NCBI RefSeq assembly: GCF_022397955.1
Contig: NZ_JAKEUQ010000006.1
Location: 120,192-184,191, forward strand
Length of the DNA: 64,000 nucleotides
Source of the DNA: Vibrio sp. Isolate32
Lineage (GTDB): Bacteria > Pseudomonadota > Gammaproteobacteria > Enterobacterales > Vibrionaceae
Reading direction: 5' to 3'
The stretch's first letter is position 1. Each line of letters begins with the position of its first letter. The translations under genes and the position numbers were made by a program. Shown here in pieces: positions 37,011 to 45,257 of the stretch. The notes beneath the pieces are model-generated. The model made no database searches. It saw only the letters and a program-made list of their open reading frames with translations, and was not told the DNA's origin.

Positions 37011-37237
37011 TAGAGTTCAACCTGCGTATCCCTGAAGATCTTCAAGTCATTGGCTTCGATGATATTCCTCAAACGCAGTGGCTTAACTACCAACTCACAA
37101 CGTTCAAACAAGATTTCAAACGCCTTGCTCGTGAATCAGTGAAAATTGTAGTGAGTCAGATTCAAGACCAAGACACTAGCCTAGTAAAACTGATGGTCCC
37201 GGTGAAGTTTATTGAGAGAAAAACGACGCTCAAGTAA
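36998..37237 (+). pseudogene. 3' remnant of a LacI-family regulator
   Basis: The plus strand encodes the last 75-80 residues of a LacI/GalR protein: LRIPEDLQVIGFDDIPQTQW is the conserved motif near the end of the effector domain, followed by the family's usual C-terminal strand and tail. The HTH and most of the sensor domain are gone. The fragment abuts the truncated 5' end of sdaA on the opposite strand at about 37000-37010, marking a recombination joint. Confidence 0.85.
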
Positions 37238-37260
37238 TACCGACTGAAAGACACCTTCCA

Positions 37261-37294
37261 ACAAAAATCCCGCTCATACAAAGCGGAATTTTTG
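37261..37294. terminator. Bidirectional hairpin terminator
   Basis: ACAAAAAT-C-CCGCT pairs with AGCGG-A-ATTTTTGT (one internal mismatch), giving a T-run on either strand. It probably ended the original lacI gene. Confidence 0.7.
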
Positions 37295-37307
37295 TTATGC
37301 TGTTTAA

Positions 37308-37470
37308 CTAGTTGCCCACGCCACCAGTATTACCTGATTGGGTTTCTGGTGTTTTAGGTGGCCACTCTTTGAAGGTCACGAAGTGTTGCTGTACAGCAGC
37401 TTGCGCTGGGCCAAATGCCCACATCTTCTGCCCCATCCACTTCAAGTACGTGCCAGACTCTTGTCTTAGT
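37308..37470 (-). pseudogene. Frame-shifted C-terminal fragment, probably of a sulfatase
   Basis: In the minus-strand frame ending at the TAG of 37308-37310 the codons spell TYLKWMGQKMWAFGPAQAAV and QQHFVTFKEWPPKTPETQSG. The pattern (aromatic/hydrophobic block, then F-K-E-W-P-P and a polar tail) resembles the C-terminus of arylsulfatases. There is no start codon for this frame. It overlaps the head of a globin-like gene in another frame, suggesting a fusion joint near 37465-37475. Confidence 0.4.
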
Positions 37471-37611
37471 TTGTTGCTCCAATCCTACTTTCTCAAAGCG
37501 TTCTGAAAACCTAGGATTATGTTGGCAAAAGTCGGCCAAGAATGACTCTAAAAACGCTTGATCAATCCGGCAACGCTCAAAGCTCTCATAAAATAGTTCG
37601 TTTGAAGTCAT
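37354..37611 (-). pseudogene. Truncated globin-like gene head
   Basis: ATG at 37611 (AAAGGA site upstream) begins MTSNELFYESFERCRIDQAF and continues LESFLADFCQHNPRFSERF then EKVGLEQQTK. This resembles the first helices of a Vibrio globin-family protein of about 140 residues. After about residue 50 the similarity ends, and the remaining Cys/Thr-rich frame appears to be read out of phase through the sulfatase-like fragment. The intact head may still be translated, but without heme-binding helices. Confidence 0.45.
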
Positions 37612-37708
37612 CTCACCAATCCTTTGCAATAGTCTGTTTGGTTTGAACCACTAAGATGACTTAATTATACGCCACAGTGGCATAAAACGAACTGAGGCAT
37701 ATCATGAA

Positions 37709-38089
37709 CTAAGGCATAAAGTGAGTTGCACAGATCTTGTTTCCATCAGGATCTCGCAAATACGCCATGTAAAGTCGGCGTTCATCCGACCCTCTCTCAC
37801 CAGGCCCGTTTTCAATACTCGTACCGCCATTTTCTACACCAACACGATGCCACTCATCCACCGCTTCTGGTGAAGAGGCCAAAAAGCCAACCGTCATACC
37901 ATTGCCGTGTGTCGCTGGCTGGCCATCAATCGGTTTCGTTAAGCCCAATACTCCAGTTTGGCTAACATAGATACAACGCCCTTTTGGGTCTACAGAGCCT
38001 TCGCTGTAACCAAGCACCTTCATAATTGGATCATAGAAAGACTTCGCGCGCTCAACATCTTCGGTACCTAGAAAAACATGGCTAAACAT
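37709..38089 (-). CDS. VOC superfamily protein (glyoxalase-like)
   Basis: A 126-residue single VOC domain. It begins MFSHVFLGTEDVERAKSFYD, and the second half has VGFLASSPEAVDEWHRVGVE and MAYLRDPDGNKICATHF. The N-terminal His and the C-terminal Asp-Pro-Asp-Gly-Asn strand are typical of this family of small metal-dependent isomerases, lyases and dioxygenases. Substrate unknown. It stands alone just beyond the damaged region. Confidence 0.85.
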   Translation of the reverse strand: MFSHVFLGTEDVERAKSFYDPIMKVLGYSEGSVDPKGRCIYVSQTGVLGLTKPIDGQPATHGNGMTVGFLASSPEAVDEWHRVGVENGGTSIENGPGERGSDERRLYMAYLRDPDGNKICATHFMP

Positions 38090-38163
38090 AACTAACCTCT
38101 TCTTTTAGTGAAAGAACTTCCTAAACTAGTCCCTTCAACCTCATTTGTCTAGGCGTTCCCTAA

Positions 38164-39048
38164 CTACAATTGTTGCTTTATCCACTGAGCAAAAACCTGA
38201 AACTTGGTTCGTTGATCCATCCCTTTCGGGCACACCAAGTCATAGCCCTTACCAGACTCAATACTCATCATTGGAGCCACTAACAGCCCCTGCTCGATTT
38301 GCGGCTTCATAAACTCTAAGCGCCCTAGTGCAACGCCCATTGAGAGTATCGCAGCATCCATGGCCAAACGATTATCACTGTAGTAATCACACATCAAGGT
38401 GCAATCCACATCGCTTTGAGCTTCAGCTAGCCACCGCTGCCACGCCGTCACGTTCCCGCTATGAATAAACTGTACATCCGCTAATTGATGTACCCCCTTA
38501 TCGAGACTAAACCTCTTGGCGTACTCTGGGCTGCACACAGGCGTTCTGATCCCTGAAAAAAGTCGCTCACTGTGATGGTTAGGGTAATGCCCTTCGCTAT
38601 AAAAAATGGCCACATCATAAGGTTCGAATTGAAAGTCAGATTGGTTCTGTTTGGTTTGCAACTTGAGGCTCAAGTTCGGATAGAGTTTTCTAAATTCGGG
38701 CAGACGTGGCATCAACCAAGAAGAAGCGAAGTAAGGAGAGGTTGCTATATATAGCTCACCACTCAATTCGCCGGTTTGAATGTCCATAAGTTCAGAAAAT
38801 ATCGACTCAAAAGAGACATTCAACATCGAAAGCACTCGCTGTCCTTCTGGGGTCAATTCAAGTTTTCTTGTCTTGCGCACAAACAGATTGAACTTCAGTT
38901 GTTGCTCCAACTTTTTAATACGATGACTGACACCGCCCTGTGTCAAAAACAACTCTTCAGCAGCCAAAGTAAAACTCAAATGTTTAGCCGCAACACTGAA
39001 TGTGTGTAGCAGTGATAATGTCTGTTGCCTATTTTCAAACAAGCTCAT
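38164..39048 (-). CDS. LysR-family regulator (GcvA-like) of the GH4/chbG genes
   Basis: A 294-residue LysR protein. The HTH includes FSVAAKHLSFTLAAEELFLT and QGGVSHRIKKLEQQLKFNLF. The effector domain contains the GcvA-like signature of pairing motifs (AAILSMGVALGRLEFM). It is divergent from the GH4 glycosidase, and a perfect ATTA-N7-TAAT operator lies between them, so it very likely controls beta-glucoside use. Confidence 0.9.
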   Translation of the reverse strand: MSLFENRQQTLSLLHTFSVAAKHLSFTLAAEELFLTQGGVSHRIKKLEQQLKFNLFVRKTRKLELTPEGQRVLSMLNVSFESIFSELMDIQTGELSGELYIATSPYFASSWLMPRLPEFRKLYPNLSLKLQTKQNQSDFQFEPYDVAIFYSEGHYPNHHSERLFSGIRTPVCSPEYAKRFSLDKGVHQLADVQFIHSGNVTAWQRWLAEAQSDVDCTLMCDYYSDNRLAMDAAILSMGVALGRLEFMKPQIEQGLLVAPMMSIESGKGYDLVCPKGMDQRTKFQVFAQWIKQQL

Positions 39049-39110
39049 GGATTAATCTCACTAATTTATAACTCGTCAATTCTGGTTTGTCGGTGTGCCA
39101 ACTCATCATA

Positions 39111-39131
39111 TAGATTAAATCACGTAATCTA
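39111..39131. promoter_or_regulatory. LysR-type operator (ATTA-N7-TAAT) before the GH4 gene
   Basis: TAGATTA and TAATCTA are perfect 7-bp arms separated by 7 bp, giving the classical T-N11-A LysR site. It lies 20 bp before the GH4 start and about 60 bp before the LysR gene. Confidence 0.8.
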
Positions 39132-39151
39132 AAAGTCTAATGGTGAATAAC

Positions 39152-40480
39152 ATGAAACAAGAACAAAAATTAAAAGTCGTCGTGATCGGTGGTGGTTCAA
39201 GTTACACCCCTGAGTTAGTTGAAGGCTTGTTAAAACGTCATCACGAATTACCTATTACTGATCTGTGGCTGGTGGATATCGAAGCTGGGTTAGAAAAAGC
39301 TCAGATCATTGCCGATCTAACCAAGCGTATGATTAATAAAGTGAACTGCGAAATTAATGTTCACCTAACCACGGACCGACAATTGGCTCTGAAAGACGCC
39401 GATTTCGTATGCTCTCAATTTCGAGCGGGTCGACTAGAAGCAAGGTTGCGTGACGAACGTATCGCCTTGAAATATCGAATGATCGGGCAAGAAACTAACG
39501 GGCTGGGTGGTTTCTCAAACGCCTGTCGAACTATCCCGATTGCTTTAGAAATCGCAAAAGAGATGGAAGCATTGTGCCCGAACGCATGGCTACTCAACTT
39601 CACCAATCCATCAGGCATGGTGACCGAAGCTCTGCTTAAACACTCGTCGATTAAAACCGTTGGCCTATGTAACGTTCCAGTCAACATGGAGCTTGGTGCA
39701 GCCAAAATGCTTGGCGCAAAACGTGAAGATATTACGATGCAAATTGCGGGCTTGAACCACTTAGTGTGGGCTCGCAAGGTGCTACATGAAGGGCAAGACA
39801 AACTGGGTGAGGTCATCAATCAACTTCTTGGTGGCAACGATCAAATGATGCCGAAAAATATCCCTCTCTTTGAATGGGACGGCGAGTTGATTCGCTCACT
39901 CAACATCATTCCATGTGCATACCTGCGTTACTACTATCAGTCTCGAGATATATTAGATAAAGAGTTTGAGGCGTCGAAGAACAACGCTAACCGCGCCGAC
40001 TTGGTGGCTCAAGTTGAGAAGCAACTGCTTGAGATATACAAAGATCCAAGGTTAGACACCAAACCTCAACTGTTAGAAGAGCGTGGTGGTGCCTATTACT
40101 CTGAAGCGGCTTGTGAGTTGATGAGCAGTATTTATAACAACAAGCGCTCTATCATGCATGTAAACACCCGCAATAACGGCGCAATACAAGGGTTGCCAGA
40201 TGACTGCGCGGTAGAAGTCAGCTCTGTGATCACTAGCAGTGAAATCATCCCACTCAACGTCGAGCCTTTTGACAGTGACACATTACGCTTGATCCAACAA
40301 ATGAAAGAGTTTGAAACCCTCACCGTAAAAGCTGCAATAACGGGAGATATTGCCACAGCGAAACGCGCCCTGATCCTAAACCCAATCGTCGATACGGGCT
40401 CGCACATTGATGAGGCTCTACTAGAAACGATTCGCGAAAACTTAGAGTTCATGCCTGCGTTCGCTCATCGGCTCACATAG
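39152..40480 (+). CDS. Family 4 glycoside hydrolase (6-phospho-beta-glucosidase type)
   Basis: A 442-residue NAD- and metal-dependent GH4 enzyme. The Rossmann motif is VVIGGGSSYTPELVEGLL, NFTNPSGMVTEAL is the nucleotide/substrate loop, and the metal ligands are Cys in VGLCNVPVN and His in AGLNHLVWARK. The enzyme cleaves phosphorylated beta-glucosides by oxidation, elimination and reduction. I chose ATG 39152, which follows GGTGA; an in-frame ATG at 39140 is also possible. With chbG downstream, the substrate may be a phosphorylated chitobiose or cellobiose. No PTS genes are adjacent. Confidence 0.88.
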   Translation: MKQEQKLKVVVIGGGSSYTPELVEGLLKRHHELPITDLWLVDIEAGLEKAQIIADLTKRMINKVNCEINVHLTTDRQLALKDADFVCSQFRAGRLEARLRDERIALKYRMIGQETNGLGGFSNACRTIPIALEIAKEMEALCPNAWLLNFTNPSGMVTEALLKHSSIKTVGLCNVPVNMELGAAKMLGAKREDITMQIAGLNHLVWARKVLHEGQDKLGEVINQLLGGNDQMMPKNIPLFEWDGELIRSLNIIPCAYLRYYYQSRDILDKEFEASKNNANRADLVAQVEKQLLEIYKDPRLDTKPQLLEERGGAYYSEAACELMSSIYNNKRSIMHVNTRNNGAIQGLPDDCAVEVSSVITSSEIIPLNVEPFDSDTLRLIQQMKEFETLTVKAAITGDIATAKRALILNPIVDTGSHIDEALLETIRENLEFMPAFAHRLT

Positions 40481-40589
40481 TGTGATAACTCCCTCAGTAT
40501 AACTCACTGTTTTCGGTACATTAGCTCAGTAAATGCTGAGCTAATTCAAAACTAAAAGTCCACACCTTCTCATTAGAATGAGGCCAACC

Positions 40590-41351
40590 ATGAAATTGAT
40601 ATTGAACGCCGATGATTTCGGTCTCACAGAAAGCGTAAACCTTGGCATTGTCGATTGTTTGAAAGCCGGTATGGTGAAATCAACTACCATTATGATGAAC
40701 CAACCAGGCACACAACATGCCATCGAACTTTACCACCAAGGCTTAGTTCCTGAAGTTGGATTACATTTTACGGTCACCGCAGGCAAACCCATTAGTTCAC
40801 CAAAGCTCATCCCCAGCCTTGTCGATAATCAGGGTTATTTTTTAGATAAAACTACCCTACTCAACAAAGCAGATGTTGTCGAAGAAGAGGTGGTGCTTGA
40901 GCTTAACACGCAATACCAAGCTGCACTTGATGCCGGTTTAAAGATCAATCATATCGATAGTCATCACTTCGGCGGCGTTTTCCAGCCTCTTAAAGCTGCG
41001 TTTACTCGAACCGCCAATGATATCGGCCTGCCTGTGAGACGAATCGACAATATTGTGAGCGGGCAAGATTCACTTTTAGTGCCAACGCCAGATGCGTTTG
41101 ATATGCGATTTTTTGATGACGGGGTTTCACTAACCGGCTTGCAAGATTTGCTGTTAAGCCACCAAGCCATGACACCTAACGGCACGATCGAATTGATGTG
41201 CCATCCCGCGCTTTTTGCCAGTGACGAACTGAGGTCATTGTCTAGCTATCTCACTAAGCGAGTGGAAGAACACGCCTTATTGACTAGTCCGGTCTTAAAA
41301 CAATGGCTCTCTGACAATGGTATTGAATGCATTGGATTCAACCAGCTTTAG
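40590..41351 (+). CDS. chbG: ChbG/YdjC-family carbohydrate deacetylase
   Basis: ATG at 40590 follows GAGG; the frame opens 12 nt earlier without a site. The 253-residue protein has LILNADDFGLTESVN (metal-binding Asp-Asp), GLHFTVTAGKPIS, INHIDSHHFGGVF (two His ligands) and LMCHPA. ChbG removes an acetyl group from diacetylchitobiose-6-phosphate, which lets a GH4 or ChbF-type enzyme cleave it and lets the product induce the operon. It follows the GH4 gene by 109 bp, consistent with chitobiose catabolism in a marine bacterium. Confidence 0.9.
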   Translation: MKLILNADDFGLTESVNLGIVDCLKAGMVKSTTIMMNQPGTQHAIELYHQGLVPEVGLHFTVTAGKPISSPKLIPSLVDNQGYFLDKTTLLNKADVVEEEVVLELNTQYQAALDAGLKINHIDSHHFGGVFQPLKAAFTRTANDIGLPVRRIDNIVSGQDSLLVPTPDAFDMRFFDDGVSLTGLQDLLLSHQAMTPNGTIELMCHPALFASDELRSLSSYLTKRVEEHALLTSPVLKQWLSDNGIECIGFNQL

Positions 41352-41369
41352 CTAAATCCGAAAACCAAT

Positions 41370-41810
41370 CTAGTCAACGATACGCTGAGCACCCTGCCCT
41401 TGGTCATGCAAAATATCTTCTGGGTTTAATAGATGGCACTTTTGCATGCTCAGGCAGCCGCAGCCAATACAGCCTGTGAGGTTTGCTTGTAATGAACGGA
41501 TCTGTGCCATCTTACTGTCGAGTTGCCCTTGCCATTTCTTTGCCACTCGCTCCCAATCGCGCTTGGTTGCAGTGTGGTTCATCGGCAAGCTAGACAGCTC
41601 TTCGGTGATCTCTTCTAGCGTGAAACCTATCGACTGAGCAACTTGAATAAGGGCAATTCGCCTCAACATCGCTGATTGATAACGTCGTTGATTACCATTG
41701 GTGCGGATAGAGGCAATCAATCCTTTGGTTTCATAAAAACGCAGAGCCGAAGGTGCGACACCACTGCGCTCCGAGAGTTGACCAATCGTTAAATACACGA
41801 TGTTTTTCAT
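41370..41810 (-). CDS. soxR: Redox-sensitive transcriptional activator
   Basis: A 146-residue MerR-family protein. The N-terminal HTH starts LTIGQLSERSGVAPSALRFY, the dimerisation helix is in the middle, and CIGCGCLSMQKC carries the four [2Fe-2S] ligands (Cys114, 117, 119, 125), the exact SoxR spacing. It activates target promoters when its cluster is oxidised by redox-cycling compounds. The neighbouring FMN reductase has a near-perfect SoxR box, so SoxR probably acts directly here. No soxS gene is adjacent. Confidence 0.95.
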   Translation of the reverse strand: MKNIVYLTIGQLSERSGVAPSALRFYETKGLIASIRTNGNQRRYQSAMLRRIALIQVAQSIGFTLEEITEELSSLPMNHTATKRDWERVAKKWQGQLDSKMAQIRSLQANLTGCIGCGCLSMQKCHLLNPEDILHDQGQGAQRIVD

Positions 41811-41874
41811 ATCTGTTTACTTTCCCTGAATGTATTGCTGGTAGATTAGAATCCGTTTTCGATTATAGCTAAAG

Positions 41875-41896
41875 CTAAAGTTAACCTTAAGTTTAG
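41875..41896. promoter_or_regulatory. Imperfect dyad upstream of soxR
   Basis: CTAAAGTTAAC and CTTAAGTTTAG match as inverted repeats in 9 of 11 positions. The GTTAA core resembles the SoxR box, so it could be an autoregulatory site about 65 bp before soxR. Confidence 0.4.
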
Positions 41897-42004
41897 TTCC
41901 ATTGATTACATTACGTTCATACCACGAAAAACATCTCTATCTGAAGAAAAAACAGCCGTCAAATGATGGCTGATTTCGCTTAGTTTGAAATATAAACCAT
42001 ATAT

Positions 42005-42527
42005 TCAGATCTTCTTCATGATCATCTTGAGGTTATCGATCATCTCTACGTTAGTCATCTCTCCCGCTTTCCATATCGAAGTTATCGTAGAAGCTTGGCA
42101 TCGACATAGAGCCTTTCAAATCAGCATCAAAGTAAGGTGCAGAATTTACCGCTGACGACAACACAGAACTTGCACCACCAGGGCCTGGTGATGTGGAGAG
42201 CATAACAACAGGTTTGCCTTGATAAACTTTCATGTCGATGCGTGATGTCCAATCAAACACATTCTTAAAGGCTGCGGTGTATGAACCGTTGTATTCCGCA
42301 AAGGAGATGACGACTGCGTCTGACTCTCCAATCTTCTCAAAGAAGCGTTGAGCGTGTTGATGAATGCCCGAGTCTTGCTCTCTTTTCTCGCTATAAATTG
42401 GCATCTCGAAATCATTGAGGTCGAGCACCTCGACTTGCGCGCCTTCGACTAAACCTGCTGTGTAAGCTGCAAGTTGTTGGTTAATTGATGTTGTACTGTT
42501 AGTCGCGCCAATCGCTAATACTTTCAT
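42005..42527 (-). pseudogene. NAD(P)H-dependent FMN reductase with frameshifted C-terminus
   Basis: The open frame (42051-42527) encodes 158 residues of a flavodoxin-fold NADPH:FMN reductase: LAIGATNSTTSINQQLA (phosphate loop), VISFAEYNGSYTAAFKNVFDW and VVMLSTSPGPGGAS. It ends abruptly after FDMESGRDD. Removing one G of the GGG at 42063-42065 continues the protein as EMTNVEMIDNLKMIMKKI to a stop at 42005, the usual C-terminal helix of this family. The first 150 residues hold the flavin site, so the truncated form might still work. The SoxR box upstream implies redox-stress induction. Confidence 0.8.
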
Positions 42528-42617
42528 TGTTGGTTCCTAATTCATTTGTATCACCTTTCCACATTCATGGTTTCAGAGGCGATTGTCTGTGTATTTAGAT
42601 TGGGAATGATAATAAAA

Positions 42618-42635
42618 CCTCAAGTTAACTTTAGG
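42618..42635 (-). promoter_or_regulatory. SoxR box in a 19-bp-spacer promoter
   Basis: CCTCAAGTTAACTTTAGG matches the soxS SoxR box in 17 of 18 bases as I recall it. On the minus strand it lies between a -35-like TTTACC (42634-42639) and a -10-like TATTAT (42609-42614), which are 19 bp apart, the over-long spacer that MerR-type activators need. It drives the FMN reductase. Confidence 0.88.
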
Positions 42636-42771
42636 TAAAGCGATATTTTCAAAAAATAGGAGATATTTTAAAAAAACCCTTATAAAGCAATGAATTACAA
42701 AATGATAGTTTTGAGTTTGAGGAAATAAGCACACCCAAAAAAGCAGTAGGTGTGCCTTATCGAAGTGCTGT

Positions 42772-44334
42772 TTACTTAAGTTGGTTTAGTGGACTGACAC
42801 CAGAATAGGCAACGCCCGATAGCTCTGCCATTTCGCGATTCCATGTTGCCAAATCGTGAGGGTTAAATTGATTCAAGTGATCATGCCCACACGCTCTCGC
42901 CATTACTTGCATTAATTCTGTCGACGCCTCGAAGAAGTTTTTAAGCTGATTCGATGCCTTCTCGACATTTAAACGCTGGCGTAAATCGGCCTTCTGAGTC
43001 GCAATACCCGCTGGGCAATTATTGGTGTTGCACATTCTCGCCGCCACACACCCTATCGACTGCATGGCACTGTTCGAGATGGCGACACCATCAGCACCAA
43101 GCGCCATTGCTTTCACAAAGTCCATCGGTACGCGCAAACCGCCCGTGATGATCAATGTGACTCTGTCACTGACACCTTGCTTGTCTAGATAGGCTCTGGC
43201 ACGAGCAAGCGCTGGAATAGTTGGCACACTGATATGGTCTCGGAACATTTCTGGTGCTGCGCCTGTACCGCCGCCTCGACCGTCTAAAATGATGTAATCG
43301 GCACTGGCCTCTAATGCGAACTGAATGTCTTCTTCGATATGGTTAGCACTTAGTTTAAAACCGATCGGGATACCGCCTGTCACTTCTCGAACTCGGTCGG
43401 CGAATTTCTTGAAATCCGCTGCGGTTTTTAGATCTTTAAAAGTAGGAGGAGAAATCGCTGCCGTACCCGCTTCAATGCCACGTACTTCCGCGATCTTACC
43501 GATATTCTTCACACCAGGCAGATGCCCGCCCGTTCCCGTTTTTGCGCCCTGCCCGCCTTTAAAATGGAAGGCTTGAACGTTTTTGAGCTTGGCTTCATCG
43601 TAACCAAACTGAGCACTGGCTAACTCATAAAAGTAGCGAGAATTGGCTGCCTGTTCCTCGGGTAACATGCCACCTTCCCCAGAGCAGATCCCGGTTCCTG
43701 CAAGTTCAGCCCCCGTCGCCAAAGACACTTTCGCCTCCTCAGATAGCGACCCGAAACTCATATCCGACACAAACAGCGGAATATTGAGCTTCAGCGGTTT
43801 TCTAGCATTCGGGCCAATGATCAGTTCCGTTCCTACTGGCACGTTTTCCAATAAAGGCTTGGTGGCCATTTGTGCGACCATCACTTGAATGTCATCCCAG
43901 TGAGGCAAGAGGTGCCTAGGTACACCCATAGAGGTCATAGGCCCATGATGACCCACTTTGGACAAACCATCACGCGCCAGTTGGTGAATAAACTCCACAG
44001 TAGGTTCTTCTTTGGTTGCGGTTGCCGCAGGAGATAAGTCAGGGGCTGCCGCTTGAATGTGAACTTCAGGGCCCTCTTGCCCAATTTGTTCCGCAGTGAA
44101 CTGTTTATGAGTGCCATCGCAAAAAGGAAGGTTGTTAGAATACTTGCAGCGGCACAGGTAGCCTTCACCGTCCTCCTCGGCGATAAAGCTTTTCGGTTTG
44201 AACCCTGTACCGGAATGAGAACCATCACAAAACGGTTGGCTTTTTGATTTCCCACAGGTACAGAAGTAATACTCCTCTCCCTTCGTCAGCTCTACTTTGA
44301 CGGGTTTGTTATCCGCAATTACTGGACTCTTCAT
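42772..44334 (-). CDS. Dual CDGSH Fe-S domain fused to a glutamate-synthase-type FMN domain
   Basis: A 520-residue fusion. Two CDGSH motifs (CTCGKSKSQPFCDGSH with Cys25, 27, 36 and His40; CRCKYSNNLPFCDGTH with Cys61, 63, 72 and His76) each bind a [2Fe-2S] cluster. After a linker (about 80-110), residues 120-500 form the FMN-binding alpha/beta barrel of the glutamate synthase large subunit, with SDMSFGSLSEEAKVSLATGA, HLPGVKNI, ILDGRGGGTGAAP and the 3Fe-4S cysteines in CVAARMCNTNNCPAG. No glutaminase domain is present, so it is not classical GltB. It probably moves electrons between Fe-S clusters and FMN. The SoxR neighbourhood suggests a redox-stress role. Confidence 0.85.
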   Translation of the reverse strand: MKSPVIADNKPVKVELTKGEEYYFCTCGKSKSQPFCDGSHSGTGFKPKSFIAEEDGEGYLCRCKYSNNLPFCDGTHKQFTAEQIGQEGPEVHIQAAAPDLSPAATATKEEPTVEFIHQLARDGLSKVGHHGPMTSMGVPRHLLPHWDDIQVMVAQMATKPLLENVPVGTELIIGPNARKPLKLNIPLFVSDMSFGSLSEEAKVSLATGAELAGTGICSGEGGMLPEEQAANSRYFYELASAQFGYDEAKLKNVQAFHFKGGQGAKTGTGGHLPGVKNIGKIAEVRGIEAGTAAISPPTFKDLKTAADFKKFADRVREVTGGIPIGFKLSANHIEEDIQFALEASADYIILDGRGGGTGAAPEMFRDHISVPTIPALARARAYLDKQGVSDRVTLIITGGLRVPMDFVKAMALGADGVAISNSAMQSIGCVAARMCNTNNCPAGIATQKADLRQRLNVEKASNQLKNFFEASTELMQVMARACGHDHLNQFNPHDLATWNREMAELSGVAYSGVSPLNQLK

Positions 44335-44537
44335 AGTTTGCTCACCTTTTCTTTCTTATGATTTGATGACTGAAGCGATGACTTGCTCACAAGAGTAAAG
44401 TAAAGGTGAGATACGCGGCTAATTCAATAAATGACCTATTAGATAAGGTTAGTGAACCAACTCAATAGAAAGAAAAATGGCCGCTTAATAGGCAGCCATT
44501 ATGTGTGATAACTTAGTAAGAACTGATGTATGTTGGG

Positions 44538-45095
44538 TTAATCAAATAACTCAATGACCAGTTTGTTATCTCGGATCACTAGATTCGGTTCTGATGACTT
44601 GATCAACGACTCCTGAGCCTTGTTGCTATCCAGTTTGTATACTGGGGATTGAGACAAAGCAAAACCGATCATTGATACCGCAGGCTTAAGCAGCTTTTCA
44701 ATCTCAGGAGATAGCTGTTGCTCCTTCTCTTCAAAGCGCTCGAGGCGCAATGATTTTAGGTACACTTCACCACTTTCCTTGTCATATTCTGGAATCGCGC
44801 TGAATTCCAAATCTAGGTCCAGCCCCATATTCGGCATATTGAAGACTTGAACTTTTGCATTGGTGTTCGCTAACACTGACACTCGCTGTTCATCTGCTCG
44901 ACCAATTTTCACTTGTAGATCATCGACCGCGACTTGCGCATACATCACGCTTTGTACACCTACCTCTTGTTCAAGCATGACTGAATCAGCAAGATATTCT
45001 GTCATCTCTTGCTCAGTAATACTGTAGCTGACACAACCACTCAAGATGAGCGCGATACAGGCGATGATGAGGCGGTTAATTAGCTTGGTTGTCAT
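44538..45095 (-). CDS. DUF1439 lipoprotein, YceB-like
   Basis: A 185-residue lipoprotein. The ATG at 45095 gives a signal peptide with lipobox LSGC (Cys20); a longer frame to 45125 has no ribosome-binding site. The mature part resembles E. coli YceB: ITEQEMTEYL near the start, LDLEFSAIPEYDKESGEVYL in the middle and a hydrophobic C-terminal strand. The fold is thought to be a lipid-binding tubular domain. The role in the envelope is unknown. Monocistronic. Confidence 0.8.
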   Translation of the reverse strand: MTTKLINRLIIACIALILSGCVSYSITEQEMTEYLADSVMLEQEVGVQSVMYAQVAVDDLQVKIGRADEQRVSVLANTNAKVQVFNMPNMGLDLDLEFSAIPEYDKESGEVYLKSLRLERFEEKEQQLSPEIEKLLKPAVSMIGFALSQSPVYKLDSNKAQESLIKSSEPNLVIRDNKLVIELFD

Positions 45096-45257
45096 GTAAA
45101 TTCGACTCTTAATTTCTAGTTGCATGGAACGGATGTTACCTCTAGATGATATCGTAAAACAGTCGTCACACTGACAGTGTCGGATATGTAGGCAGAATGA
45201 TCCACCTAATCAACATTCGCGTATAGTTTGAAAATGGCAAAAATAGTAAAGAAATCA

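Noticed and set aside
44341..44410. CTCACCTTT/AAAGGTGAG inverted repeat upstream of the CDGSH fusion gene as an operator
   Set aside because: The arms are more than 50 bp apart and not symmetric beyond 9 bp; chance is likely and no regulator type fits.
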